Assembly (NCBI GenBank): GCA_024516035.1
Contig: CM044957.1
Coordinates: 17,629,224-17,693,223, forward strand
Reading direction: 5' to 3'
Origin: Bactericera cockerelli
Lineage: Eukaryota > Arthropoda > Insecta > Hemiptera > Triozidae
DNA: 64,000 nt
The notes under the pieces were generated by a model. The model was given only the letters and a program-made list of their open reading frames with translations. It ran no database searches and was not told the DNA's origin. The position numbers and the translations under genes were made by a program. Below, piece by piece: positions 40,041 through 53,080 of this stretch. How positions within the stretch are numbered: position 1 is the stretch's first letter; each line of letters begins with the position of its first letter.

Positions 40041-43002
40041 CTTGATATTATATTATTACTAGTATTAGATGGTTAGAGCAAAACCTATTTCTTTAATTGT
40101 CGTTGGTTAAGTGTCCTAAAAGTATACAGAGCTACATATACCTAATATGTAGGTAGTTTATACCTTGAGTAGATACTACCCTCATAGTTTGGGACTAGTC
40201 TAGTCATTTCTATTAATTATCTAATCAAACATTTCATCGGTCACAACACTCACAACCACAATTTAATCACTAGCTTAAGCCAAATTTTCCATCTTTATAC
40301 TTGATAAGATTATTATTAAAATGAAGCATTTTTCATTCGTCATGTTAACTCCACACCGAATGTGCTACCTCAAATCCATAATTCTTTAAAAAAAAATGGA
40401 AACTTATTTTTTATAATAGAACCTGCAGGATTGTTGTACGCAATAATTTAGGGGCTTCCATTTTACATAAACAATAACGTTTCTATTTCTTCCCTCAGAC
40501 TCCCAAAACTGGTGTCATTGAATTTTAATGCCATCTGTCATAGTTTCACGTTGGAAAGATTATCATGTCTTTTAGAGTTATTATATTTTGAATACATCTA
40601 GTATTATCTGGATGTAAAAGGTGGGATTGTGCATAGTCTCTTTCCCATCTCGTCGTAAAAGTGCTTTTCTGAACCAATGATTTAAAATTAATTTTTGTCT
40701 CGATTAAGTCTTGGAGTTCCTGACTTACCAGTACTCGTAATCGTATAGTACCAATTTGTCCCTTGAAATAAGCGATTGTTAAATTTTGGCTACGTCCTTG
40801 AACGGCATTTTTCAATTATTGTTCATATAAAATATTACAATTTTTCCCTGCCATCCCCTCCCATATCTTCCTTTGTTTACTCCATACCATATAATATACT
40901 AAGTAGTAGGAATATGAATAAATACGATCTATCTCGTACTTGATGCATGGCTACAACTATTTTCTTCATTGATAAAACGTACCCCCTATGAATTAGTTAT
41001 AATTATTTATTTGTTATACGCTTCTTTTATATTATTGAAATATTTTACATGGATGGTCGTCTATGTCAGTTTTTACTATTTATTATAATAAATAATAAAT
41101 GCAATACCAAAATATTATCCCAAAATTGAATGAATCGAACTAGTTTTTTTCACCTCTTTTTCAGAATCGCATTTGAAATTCGGTTGTATCTTCCACCGAA
41201 GCAGTAGGTATCTTTCATCTCGGTCACAGGCGATGATATAATATTTTTTAAAGTACATTATATAATTACAATTAAATTAAATAGATAGGTAGTAAACGTA
41301 CAATACAATGATCTGTTTATTCTGCAAAAATGTGAAAAAAAAGGCCATTTACTCTCACTTTTCAAAAAAGTGATGTATGTACTCGTATTGTAGGTATATT
41401 TTACACAGATACCTAGTAAGTACCCTTGAAGCATTTTATACATTTCTCACTTGTTCGTGTAGGTTGCCCTCTATAGCAAGGTTGCCCTCTCTGAAAGTAG
41501 GTAATTTCCAACCAACTACCTACATAGTTAAATAGTTATGTATCTTCTTCAGTGATTATTCCCTCTCCGGTTCCGCACTCTTGAAACCTGTGTTCACAAA
41601 CCATAGCCTAGTAACTCACACCATTCATCCAGTTACCTCGGAACACTTCCATAGTAACTTGAGTTGCGATAAGAAACTCTAGAATTCCTCATTTGATGCC
41701 AGTCTTGACTTCTACAATACTTCTATAGAATTGTAGATGTGTGACAGTACAGTACCTATACAGGATCCCGCTGGGTACTGAGTAAGGAGCAGATCGGTGG
41801 TCTGGCTTATCTAGCCTGTATTAATCTGGCCTGTCTAGCCTGGTATTGGTCTGGCTTATTGTCTAGTATGGTATTGGTCTAGCTTGGGACTATACACAAA
41901 ACGACCAAACCAAATGCGACCATCCACAATATGTCTCCTGAGGTAAAAATATGAGGTAAAAAATTGAAATCGGAACAAAAAAATATTTACAAAAACGAAC
42001 ACAATACTTTCAAATTCTAATACAGGACTAATACAGAGTGTGAAACACTGGATTTTAAATAGATTCTTACATAGGTATGCTGATAGCCAAATATGACTAG
42101 CCTGACTGATTCCTCCGGTGTTTCGGATAATTCATTGAACACAGATTTCATCAGACCCAGTTATGACTATTTCTGAAATACCTTCTCTACACCAGCCTCC
42201 TCCTGCCCTCCTAGATTTGGCGCTGCACTGTAGTCGCCTTGATGCAGGCTATCCCCTCTCCATCAGCACAACTCCTCTTCCTAAACAAGGTACCTATTAT
42301 ATGAGGTGGTTCTAGTGCTACTTCCCCTACATTCATACAAGGACCTGGAATCTCCTATCCCCCCCAGTGCCATAGAAACGACGTAGATGTTAATATGTTT
42401 ATGGTTTATGTGTGTTAGTGGTGTTTCTTCTCTCTTCTGTACGCAACTGAGTCAATCGACTGGTCTGCTGGTTTAGATCGATCTCTGTTATCTGTTTATC
42501 CTGTGCAAGATCGCATGTTCTCTTCTGATGTCAGTAGTAGCACAGGTAGGTAAGTTTTATTACGATTTAAAAATAAAATAAAAAATATACTACACTGCTA
42601 CTTGCTTTTTTTCTTATATCCCCTGTTAAAACAGAGTCTGAGTTTTTCATTAAGGTCCCCTGTCAAAACTCTACTTATAATGCTCAGAGGTTAAATTTTG
42701 TTCTTGTCAGCTAGCGACATAAAGATTATAAAATAAATAATGTTCAAGTAGGTACCTACCTACATAATATTCTGTATCTTTTGATCTAGTAAGTTTTATT
42801 TGAACCTACGAAACCATTTCATTTTTTTATCATAGGTAGGTATATTTTCATCTAACTAAAAGGTACGAGTAAGTAATATAATATTTAAATTAGCTATAAA
42901 TTACCAAAATGGAGTTTTTAATATGCTAAACACAAATTTTCACCACAATGGTCATTTTTCTCATCATCCAAATTTCTGGACAAATGTAATCAGTAGCCTA
43001 TT
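40041..43002. other. Intergenic, nothing recognised
   Basis: AT-rich sequence with scattered tacctacc words and short ORFs without family features. A short tandem of ctggcttatctagcctgtat-like words lies at about 41800-41885. Confidence 0.5.
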
Positions 43003-43133
43003 CCAGAAACACTTTCTACTCTCCAAATTTCCCTTTCAACTGTCACACAACGCACTCTAATTGGTCATTGAGTTCAAATTAACCAAATCAGAGTGCGTTG
43101 AAAGGGAGATTTGGAGAGTAGAAAGTGTTTCTG
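43003..43133. mobile_element. Short foldback (MITE-like hairpin)
   Basis: ccagaaacactttctactct ccaaat at the left is the complement of atttggagagtagaaagtgtttctgg at the right, with a second paired segment (cgcactct / agagtgcg). Left arm has an extra ~10 bases (tgtcacacaa). Loop of about 20 bases. Confidence 0.8.
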
Positions 43134-44371
43134 GAGCGGTCTCCAGGACTCAAAGTCAACTCCTGGAACAACTCTAGTCTGCTAAGTTTTACCTATCCAG
43201 ACACCACGGCGACTATTCCTGATGTACTCTGGCACATTAGGTTAGCACGCGTACGCGTAATGCATTAATCTAGATTCTAGACAGAAACAATCCATATTTC
43301 ATTGAAGAACTTATTGCTTCCGAAACATTTCTAATATTAGAAATCGGAAGTATTGTGTTCGTTTTTTTCATTTATTTGCCAAATTGACACAATAGTTCAT
43401 ACAATATTTTATTCACAAAAAGAAGGTACATAATTTATGAATATCATTCATGAGGTTTCAAAAATTGCTGAAATTTTGTTGAACAGATGTTACTTTTCAT
43501 TTCAGATATTCATTGATATTTGTTCATTGGGCGTGGAATTCACCTGTCTCCATTGACATGCCATTTGCGTAATGCATCAGTGAGTACAAGGAGGAGATCA
43601 GTGTTCTAGCAATCCGTACTCATTGTCATTGAGTGAATATAAAATAGTCTACAATACTCACCACTTTTGGAGTGATTCTAATCCTGGGTGCATTATTTTG
43701 CACATAATTCGAGTATGTACTTCTTCGGAGTACCTACCGAAAGGTTATGTAATTACTGAAGGATTTTACAGTTATTGGAGAAGTCGCCACTTGGTCAAAG
43801 GTAAGTTGTCAGAATAAAAACTATTACCTCTAGGGATCTTGATATTCATGACCAATATATGGAATTTTACTTTCTCGTAACTATACAATAAAATTGATCT
43901 CATAATATTTATATAAAAAAATGGAAGAGAATTTTGATACAAGTTTTGTGTTAGGTAATAATTTCACATTGTAAATATCGTCGTATGTATAGGTACCCCT
44001 GGTGGTACCCTATATTCTTACTGTAAATAAAACTTGATTGAATTTTCTTAATAATAGAACTTATTGTGATAGCACAAATAGCAGACCTGTTGGTGACTCA
44101 GTAAGCCAGCACTAGGCGATACCTACTAACTACTACAGACCGAAGTAATGGTCGCGGTGTATGCATACATAGGAAAATGTCTTTGACTATAATATCAATA
44201 TCGGCAAATACCAGTAAGTTCCAAAAGTTCGTGGCCTGACGTATATCGGCTTGAGTGATTGTGAACATTTGGTTGTGCAGTCTGTACCAGAGAGACTCAC
44301 TGATAACCATCAACCAGATTGAATGGATGGACCAATGGACTCTCCATCGCATCAGTCCATAACACGTCTGA

Positions 44372-45572
44372 AAGGGCTATGTACGAGTTCGGTGCGGAAA
44401 ATAAAAAAAAATGTATGAGTTCGGTGCCGCCTAAAAAAGGTCATGTATGAATTCGGTGCCGCCTTAAAAAGGTCATGTATGAATTCGGTGCCCTGGTACT
44501 TGCCCTGATGATCAGGTAATTATAGTATTTTTTCCTTATAGGAACGGCCTTCAATTAATAAACCGGGGCATGGCCTTCATTGTATTTTACCGGCAATAGG
44601 TGAGTTCGGTGCGAAGATTACCCGCACCTTTTTCGCATGTATGAATTCGGTGCCGCCGAAAAAAGGTGATGTATGAGTTCGGTGCGGTGCTAATGACTTA
44701 TAAATTGATTGTTTTTTTTTTAATGTACTCTGTTGCTTGTTAACAGTCATCCTGCTGTTATTAAATTAGTAGATTATGTTGTAGACAGTTACATTCAGCA
44801 AGTTTGTCCATTTCCTCCTTGAAGGCCATGCCTAGGGTTAATAGTAGGGTTAGGTAAAATACAATGAAGGCCATGCCTTGGGTTTATAGTAGGGTTAGGT
44901 AAAATACAATGAAGGCCATGCCTTGGGTTTATAACAGGGTTAGGTAAAATACAATGAAGGCCATGCCTTGGGTTTATAGTAGGGTTAAGTAAAATACAAT
45001 GAAGGCCATGCCTTGGGTTTATAGTAGGGTTAGGTAAAATACATTGAAGGCCATGCCTATAAGAAAAAAATACTATAATTACCTGATCATCAGGGCAAGT
45101 ACCAGGGCACCGAATTCATACATGACCTTTTTTAGGCGGCACCGAATTCATACATGACCTTTTTTAGGCGGCACCGAACTCATACATTTTTTTATTTTCC
45201 GCACCGAACTCATACGTAGCCATTTTACCTAACCCTAATATAAACCCAAGGCATGGCCGTCATTGTATTTTACCTAACCCTACTATAAACCCAAGGCATG
45301 GCCTTCATTGTATTTTACCTAACCCTACTATAAACCCAAGGCATGGCCTTCAAGAAGGAAATGGGCAGTCTTGCTGAATGTAACTATCTACAAAATAATT
45401 TACTAACTTAATAACAGCAAGATGAGTGTTAACAAGCAACTAGTACATTATAAACAAACAATCAATTTATAAGTCATTAAGACCGCACCGAACTCATACA
45501 TCACCTTTTTTAGGCGGCACCGAATTCATTAATGCGAAAAAGGTGCGGGTAATCTTCGCACCGAACTCACCT
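44372..45572. mobile_element. Complex foldback element with GAGTTCGGTGCG ends
   Basis: Starts gagttcggtgcggaaaat and ends cttcgcaccgaactc. The word gartTCGGTGC and its complement recur over a dozen times. Arm A (about 44372-44545) is inverted at 45060-45225 and arm B (about 44600-44830) at 45345-45572, so arms interleave A-B-A'-B'. Between lie five direct copies of ggccatgccttgggtttata gtagggttaggtaaaataca and three inverted ones. Confidence 0.8.
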
Positions 45573-48500
45573 TTTGCCTCTGAAAGCTAGTGAGCCAAAT
45601 TAGTTTTTCGATAGTTTTGGTAGGTAGAGGTACCGCTCTTATCTCTGAATCTTCATCCAGCCCAGGTATAGAAGACAAAATTATCTCAGCAGTTAACCTT
45701 TTGGTCTGGTTTTGGACGTGCTACTAGTACTTATAATGTATCCCCAAGCGAAATAGCCACAGGTAAAAAAAAATATTTACTGCCATTTTAGGAAAAACCA
45801 AATTTAATGATATTTGGATTTGTATAATACAGACGGAGGGAGTTTTAAGACTTACAAGTGCTACGGTTGTAGAACATTCGAAATGGGAGAAAGCACATTT
45901 TCTTATACATAATTATGTTCAAAAGCGGCATGCTTGGAAACAATTAACAAGTACTTACTTCATAACAAATTGTAAAACATTAAAACTACATAATGTACGA
46001 GATATTAGACGTTAAATTTTAGTAGATTGATGCGCAAATCCAACTTGACCAGAGTAATTCTCAACATCCTCATCTTTGTTTTTGAAGTCCAAATACTTGC
46101 GTCTGATTTAAACTGCTGAGTTGTGAAGTACCTACCCACTTCACAGTACCCAGTTTTCGCAGACAGACGAGAGTACTTGAATTTCTCCTGAATGGAAGGG
46201 AAATGGTCAATTATCTTCTCAATATGAATGTTGTTGTGAGTGAGGTGCAAAACGTAAATTAAAGTCAGACCAGTATTTGCAATCGTAAACCTGTTTCCGA
46301 GGGAAAAATACAAAATAGTACTCTTACCAAAACCTATAACAAGATGTAGTATGGATGCCTTTCTAATGTTCTTCTGAACATTTTCATTTCTACTGATAAG
46401 GATGACCAATTGGACAAACCTAGAAGCTTTAACATCCTTATTCTAGCTTGTACCACGACGTGTACAAATTAGAACCAACTCTTGTCACAACCTAGAACCA
46501 GATGTAGTATCGATGCTTTCTAATCTCCTTCTGAACATTTTCATTCTTAATGATAAGAAAGAACAAACAGAAGCTTCAACTTATGAATATCCTTATTCTG
46601 TCATGTATAACCACGACTCGAGGGACAATCTTATCTTATCTTACCTCCACCACTCTTCTACTTGGTGTTAGGCATGACTCTCCTATCTTCCATCACAATG
46701 GAGGGTGTGAGTGTTTTGGGCTTGCTTGATAACAAAGTCAATACTTAAATCCTCACAACAAATACTTACTTGGTACAACCAAATAAATGAAAAATATGAA
46801 AGTCAACTTGATTGACAATAATCTTCTTTATCTTGTCATCTGAGTGACTGTAAAACGAAATTGACATGCAGGTACATGGATAATATTGTCTTATCCATAT
46901 ACCGAGATAACTACTTTGTCCATAATTATAATGTAGGAATAATACTTTCGTGGTTCCTCTGTAAATTTTTTTCGAACTTTAGATCGATCTGTTAAATGAG
47001 GACTATTGCTTACATCAACGAAGAAAGAGAAAGCCAGCACATTTTGGAAATAAATTCTATACAGATACCTACATCACTTGTATGGATTATAGATATATTT
47101 GTTAACATGGGAAGAACTTCTCGGTTGCGCTTAGACCACATGGACCCCTTTGTTGATTCATCTCATTTTCCTCCTCTTTGTTAAACGTCCTGTTCCTGTT
47201 ATTGCATTGTGATTACAAAAAGTTGGCGTAACCTTTCCTCGAACTGCAATCGTGGCAGTCTGCAGGATAATATCTTAATTGTTACCCGTATGTAGACGAT
47301 GCCGTGTAGGTGGGCTTCAGATGCAACTCATAGGTTATTGCCCTCATGCACGTGACCTGGGCAGGTCAAGCTATTGACTCCTGGAGAATGAACGAAATTA
47401 TTATAGGGCCTAGGATTTTATATTCTAGATATTTTTTTTTCTTTGTTCTCCTAGCTTTGCCTTAATTTGGCATGCCAAATGCCTTTGAGTAAGTCGGTAC
47501 TTCAAACTACCTAATAGGGTCTTAAGTGTTTCTAGGATGTTAAGTTTATTGCAATAGGTAACACAATAAAATTGTTCTTAAACTTCTACGAATGGTTGCC
47601 TATTTACTTTTACATAATAATACATAATGGTCTTCTAGTAGGTACTTAAACTTATTGTATGTTATATGTGGTAACTTTTTTTCACTCTATTGATCACGAA
47701 TGTCCTCAACAATGGGTAGCTACTCCTTATCGAACCATTTTTACGACATGAATATCGAACTACAATCTTATGTCGAAGATTTTACTGCGCTACTGCCTAC
47801 CAATAATCTGGTAGTAGCAACCAAGTTTGGTATTGATTATTTCATTGGCTTTTTATAGAAAGCTAATTGAGCTAGTTTTAAAAAGATACACCCGTTGAAT
47901 GTAAAAAAGCGAATTAAACAGGCACCCTACCAGCACTTTCATTTTTTGATGAAATGTTTTATTTGTAAAAAATAAATAAAAAACTACATCAATAAAGAAA
48001 TTTCGTGCTCACGTGAGTATACATTTTGTAGGATCCTTTTCGGCTATAATCACAACCAGCTTGATTCACCTTTGTTTGCTTTCTCTATTTGTAAATATCA
48101 ATTAATTAGTCATTTGTAAATAAGAATCACCAAGCCACCGTTGTCGAGTGGATACTTGGCCTACTGGGTAGCGCATTTTCTAGCGGGTGATCAGATTTTC
48201 TGCTGTTGTACATTATACCACAAAGAAATTACATACAAATAAGAATTGATTGAATGTGTCTGATAAATGTCTTATAAATCCTTCTTGGTTTTATAAGTTT
48301 GGCTTGGCTCGGCTTGGTTTAGCTTGGCTACCCTTAGCTTGGTTTGGTTTAGCTACTTGCTGATAACAGGTCACAGGAAGAAATCGATGTCAGTATAAAC
48401 AAGAAGGATTTCCTCATATTTATTTAGTTTTGTTGGTAACTGCATTGTGGAAACGGGAACATGAAAATGGGTATATATGTATGACCTACTTTTGCTTTGT

Positions 48501-48865
48501 GAAACCAGTCACTGGAAGGCTAGAGCTAGAAGTAGGTATCCTGAAATCTAAGCATCAATTAATATTATGTCCAGAATAAATGTAATAGGACCTTCTACCT
48601 ACCTACCAGGTAAAGTAGGTGCACAACCTTGGAATATTCCAATGCATATCGCAAAATTAAAATAAAAAGTATGACGAAAATAGGTAGGTACGTACCTAGG
48701 TGCGAAATCAGGAGACATTTTTACTATACTTTGCTATCTTAACTCTGTCTAGCTTTTGCTACTGTCTTAAATTGGGAAATGAAGTTCAGAAATGACGGGT
48801 AAAGATTAGGAGTATCAACAAAATAATAAAAATATATTTGTAGAAGTTCACAATATAATGTTCAT
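45573..48865. other. Intergenic, no supported gene
   Basis: A 134-codon open frame on minus (46005-46409) has no recognised domain. Its 5' part and the following 46490-46610 form a diverged direct repeat (agatgtagtat.gatgc, ttctgaacattttcat). The rest is AT-rich and unassigned. Confidence 0.45.
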
Positions 48866-48896
48866 CGAATCCTGCTGGTAAGACCAGCAGGATTCG
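48866..48896. other. Perfect 14-bp stem hairpin
   Basis: cgaatcctgctggt (48866-48879), loop aag, accagcaggattcg (48883-48896). GC-richer than the surroundings; no T tract, so not a simple terminator, and no gene next to it. Confidence 0.85.
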
Positions 48897-49049
48897 GCCA
48901 TGCCTCGATTAATGTTTCGTACACTTCAGACCATAAGAAAATACCTAATATGTGTATTAACAACGTCACTGCCTCAGTATGAGAGCAATTAACAGGTTAT
49001 GGGACACAATTAGGTCGTCAGTAATTAATATCATGGAAGTCATAATTAT

Positions 49050-49930
49050 CCCCCAAAAAATATCACTTCGTGACATAAAAAAAGTCCCGCCAAGTCGTTG
49101 CACAAAAATATTTCAGTTCCCAAATTCATTCCTCCCTTCCCAAAAAATATATTAGTTATTATTGACCTCCCCCAAAAAAATATTGAAATCAATTTATGGC
49201 CCCGCCTTTTATTCATTCACCTAAGTGCAACAGTATACTTATTAATAGCCTCCCCTCTCTCTTTCTTCTAATGTCCTCTTTCTTTTGTTGCTTGTTGCAT
49301 GTTGGAATGTTTCCTTTACAAACTCAGAACTTAAGTCTTATTTCCTTGCTCCTTTCACCGACTTGGGCTCTTGGCGGAGTACCACTAACTGGGAATGATA
49401 AATATATGAATCTAATAGACAGTGCTATTTTTAAAGAATTAAAAAGAGATAATTTAACATAGTGGACCATCAGATCAAGTCACGATTCAGGCTCATTTCC
49501 ACAAGGATCACATGTTTAGATATGTCTACATTTATATATAATCTTAGAAAAGAACCAAGACATCAGTTCCTTTGGCTAAGAACGGACCTGCAGGGTGGTA
49601 CTCCGCCAAGAGCCCAAGTCGGTGAAAGGAGCAAGGAAATAAGACTTAAGTTCTGAGTTTGTAAAGGAAACATTCCAACATGCAACAAGCAACAAAAGAA
49701 AGAGGACATTAGAAGAAAGAGAGAGGGGAGGCTATTAATAAGTATACTGTTGCACTTAGGTGAATGAATAAAAGGCGGGGCCATAAATTGATTTCAATAT
49801 TTTTTTGGGGGAGGTCAATAATAACTAATATATTTTTTGGGAAGGGAGGAATGAATTTGGGAACTGAAATATTTTTGTGCAACGACTTGGCGGGACTTTT
49901 TTTATGTCACGAAGTGATATTTTTTGGGGG
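49050..49930. mobile_element. Foldback transposon with ~336-bp inverted repeats
   Basis: 49050-49385 is complementary to 49595-49930 with almost no differences; a 62-residue translation is identical from the two arms on opposite strands. Ends are CCCCCAAAAAATATCACTTC and its complement. The ~210-bp centre is unique. No transposase. Confidence 0.93.
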
Positions 49931-50231
49931 ATCTTATAACTTTTTGTAGTGGCCCTGCATAGGTGTGTGGTGTATGATGTATGATACATGTTAATTCAAT
50001 ATAAAACTATTTAACATATTCAATAATGACTTTAAAGGAACAAGTATTGATAAATGAAACAGTTTGAATGTGAAGATAAAGATTTTAGTTTGATATTCAT
50101 AACCAAGCACAGTATCCTGCTCCAAATTATTTTTTCACCTAAAAAGTAGATATGCGACTTTTGACTCATCTGGGAGAGTGATAATATACTAGATACTGAA
50201 TATATATACACCAACTTTGTTCTGAGCTCTG

Positions 50232-50480
50232 AAAATGATCCTTTTTTCAATTATGGGCCAAATGTCCATTTTAGGATAATAGAACAATAAAAGAGCACAC
50301 CTACTACCCACGAGAAAAAAAAGTAGCCATCGTTTGTGAAAATCGGTCTAATAGTTTTGGCTGTAAAGCGTTCAACGTGAAAGAAGAAGCAGTAAATGAT
50401 GAAAAAAATGACGTTTTTAAAGTTTGGTTTTCTCCAACTTAACTCAAACGATTTTGATGGTTCTTTTTTCAAAGCTTGTC
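50232..50480 (-). repeat. Dispersed repeat, copy 1
   Basis: Shares ttctgagctctgaaaatgat, aaaatcggtctaatagttttggctgta and aagaagaagc with 52830-53080 at perhaps 75-80% similarity by eye. The aatcggtc.agtagttttgg word is common in insect repeats. Orientation is arbitrary. Confidence 0.7.
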
Positions 50481-50608
50481 TTTATCGTGCCCCAATCTAT
50501 ATGTATTTATAGTCCAATTGCCTTCATCACTTGTACCTTTTTTTCCTACAACTACAAGAATTGTGCTACTTTTGCTCTGGCGTATAATATCACTTGGTAT
50601 AATATCAC

Positions 50609-50685
50609 CGGTTTCAGCGTAGATTTAGTAAAGCGAGTTAGAGTAGTTGTGACATCACGAAAGTGATTAACACAAATATGATAAC
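50609..50685 (+). repeat. Truncated tRNA-SINE body
   Basis: ggtttcagcgtagatttagtaaagcgag and gtgacatcacgaaagtgatt: the body of the 4868-5091 family without its tRNA head. Confidence 0.75.
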
Positions 50686-51334
50686 ATTTTTAATATCACT
50701 TGGTAACGCGCGAATTACTTTGACTGGGAGGTTCGGAGCGCTACCTCGGTCCTAAATTATAAAATTTTATTATTATAATAATGATAGCATTTTCTTATTA
50801 TAATAATGATCTCGCCATATTTATGAGACAGACAAACGAAAGCCAAATCGTCCAGAATGCAAGTTAAAACAGAACCCCACTTAGTGAGGTTGCTTTGCTC
50901 CCTCCCTGTGTTCGGTTAATAATAGTATGTCCTACATTGTTTAACGGCAATATTATTATTTTTTGCTCTATTTTACATGGCAGGGTTCTTCTTAAAGAAG
51001 CTCTTCCATCCAACAATAACTAGTGTTTCTTTGAACAGTAAATTGAGGTTTACTGTTCAAAGAACCTCACTTAGTAAGTTCGTTCTCACTGTGTTCGGTT
51101 AATTATGTTTAAAAGAAGGTAAGATAACAAGCGAGACCCCTCCCTCAAGTCGAAGAACAATTAGAGAGATAGTCCGGGTTATTCTAAATTTAATCCCGTT
51201 TCATAAATTGGCCCTTTGCCACAGATTTTTACAAGGATACTGTGTGGTGCCATTCATTTTATCCAGATGGGCCTCTCAACTGGTTCAGATAGTGGGTACA
51301 CCCTGAACATATTTCCTTAATCTATGTCAGATAT

Positions 51335-51425
51335 AATAATTAGGACTTTTAAGTCCCATTTTCCAGCAGTATGCCCAAGGTGTATTATTATGTGGTAAAA
51401 ATCCCAAATGGGAGGATAACTATGA
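51335..51425 (-). repeat. Truncated SINE (family of 29116-29320)
   Basis: aagtcccattttccagcagt then gtggtaaaaatcccaaatgg; body only. Confidence 0.7.
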
Positions 51426-51476
51426 ATTTTTACAATTAATTTCTATGAAAGAATACTGAGAACGAAGCTTATTATT

Positions 51477-51705
51477 AGCCAGCGTCGATGGCGCGTTGAA
51501 TGCACCGGTTCTCGTTAGATCACCGAAGTTAAGCAACGTCCAGCGAGGTGAAGACTTTGTGATGCTGGCATTCCGGCCCAACCCAGGCTGGGTGAGGTTA
51601 ATATGGGTAGCAGGTTTGTGAGTTTCCTGCGAATGGAGCGTAACACCCCCGTCGTGATATGACCATGCAGTTGAAAGCGACGTAAACCAAAAAAAAAAAA
51701 AAACG
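51477..51705 (+). repeat. 5S rRNA-derived SINE, copy 2
   Basis: gccagcgtcgatggcgcgtt gaatgcaccggtt, accgaagttaagcaacgtcc (closer to 5S rRNA than copy 1), with an internal deletion after gaagacttt, then the same body and a 15-A tail. Confidence 0.88.
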
Positions 51706-51910
51706 AAGCTTATTGTGTTGTTCAAGTAATAAATGTATAAATATATATTTTTTCAACTGTTAATTTTTTATAGTATATTATAAATTTCTCTTTTATATAT
51801 AGAGATGAGGTACAACACAACCCACAACAAAAAGGGTACGTACCTCAGAAACTCACTAAATTTAATGTAAAATATTAAAAAAAAAAGTAAAGAGTATTTT
51901 GTTAAATAAA

Positions 51911-52007
51911 AAAAAATTACATGTCCCAGTAAGGTTTTGAACCCGCGGACCTCTGACAACTCTAGCATCGCGCAGTGCCGCCTTTACCACTGAGCTAACT
52001 GGACTGA
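51911..52007 (-). repeat. tRNA-like SINE head
   Basis: Minus: gtccagttagctcagtggta and box B from ttttgaacccgcg on plus; about 90 bases. Confidence 0.6.
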
Positions 52008-52476
52008 TGATGTCTCCACGTGGTTTTTGCAACAGATAAAAGCTTCATTTTATTTTACTTTGTATAATAAACTTTTTAGCGGCCAGCGAAAGAAATATTT
52101 ACTAGAGGGAATTGGATAGGGAAGGAAGCCTTTCACTTCCTATGTAACTGATAGGTACCTACATTCCTAATTAGGAATAGGTATTAGGTAGTGTAGGGGC
52201 TTTTACAAAGTTTTCTATGAAACTTCTACATTTCCTACTTAGAAAGTTAGAAAGGTCCCCAAACATTTAGACATTCATGTTACACATACATATTATGTAC
52301 CTAACATTGGGTACTAGAGATTTTTTACATTTTTGAACCTAGATAATATAACCAACATTTTAGAAGAAGAAAAAAAATCCTGTCTTTTTCACTCCTTGGG
52401 CATTACAGGTTTATTATAGCTATGTAGGTATGACGTTATTTGTGGTCAAGCATAAGGCCTCTTCACAAATTTTGTG

Positions 52477-52715
52477 GGTAGCGCAGCATTACTAAGAGCC
52501 TCCTTTACTTTTCAAATTCTATTACATTAATTTATTTTTACTCTGGTAATGCCGCCACTGGTCGTTACTTATTCAGTAACTACTCATTTTTCCTCACGAG
52601 GTATGAGTGGACCCCAAACACCCAAGTAATGTGCGGAAAAATTCCTGCCCAGCTGGGGATCGAATACAGGTCACCATGCGTGGTAAGCTTAGCGCACTAA
52701 CTCACTCAGCACCGG
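52477..52715 (-). repeat. tRNA-derived SINE (family of 32058-32390)
   Basis: Minus head tgagtgagttagtgcgctaa, box B in ggggatcgaatacagg (plus), body actcatttttcctcacgagg and gtgggtagcgcagcattact. Confidence 0.85.
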
Positions 52716-52829
52716 CGAATATTTATGGGTTAGTATACCTTTACACAATTCCACATCGGGACATGTGGATTGAAAGGTTTGTGAATGAATACTTATATAC
52801 ATAATAAACTAGATTAAATATCTATACTC

Positions 52830-53080
52830 CAATGTTATTCTGAGCTCTGAAAATGATCCTTTTCCTTAATAACGGCCAAATGGTAGCTTTTGGGATAATG
52901 AAACCATAAAAAGGCACACCTACCACCCAGAAGAAAAAAAATGAGCCATCGTTCATGAAAATCGGTCCAGTAGTTTTGGCTGTAGAGCGGTCAACGTCAA
53001 AGAAGAAGCAGAATTTTTTGAAAAAAAATGACGTTTTTATAGGTGTGGTTTTGACCAACTTAACTCAAACGATTTCGATG
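52830..53080 (-). repeat. Dispersed repeat, copy 2
   Basis: Partner of 50232-50480; both are followed 150-200 bases later by gcgcgaa.ta.ttcga/tgac and ggag cgctacc, so the full element is about 450 bases in each copy. Confidence 0.7.

Noticed and set aside
46005..46409. 134-codon minus-strand ORF as a membrane or receptor gene
   Set aside because: Composition is like translated AT-rich DNA, it has no motif I recognise, and part of it lies in a diverged non-coding direct repeat.
49196..49784. MAPPFIHSPK ORFs on both strands as genes
   Set aside because: Identical peptides arise from the two arms of the foldback element; no coding role is supported.
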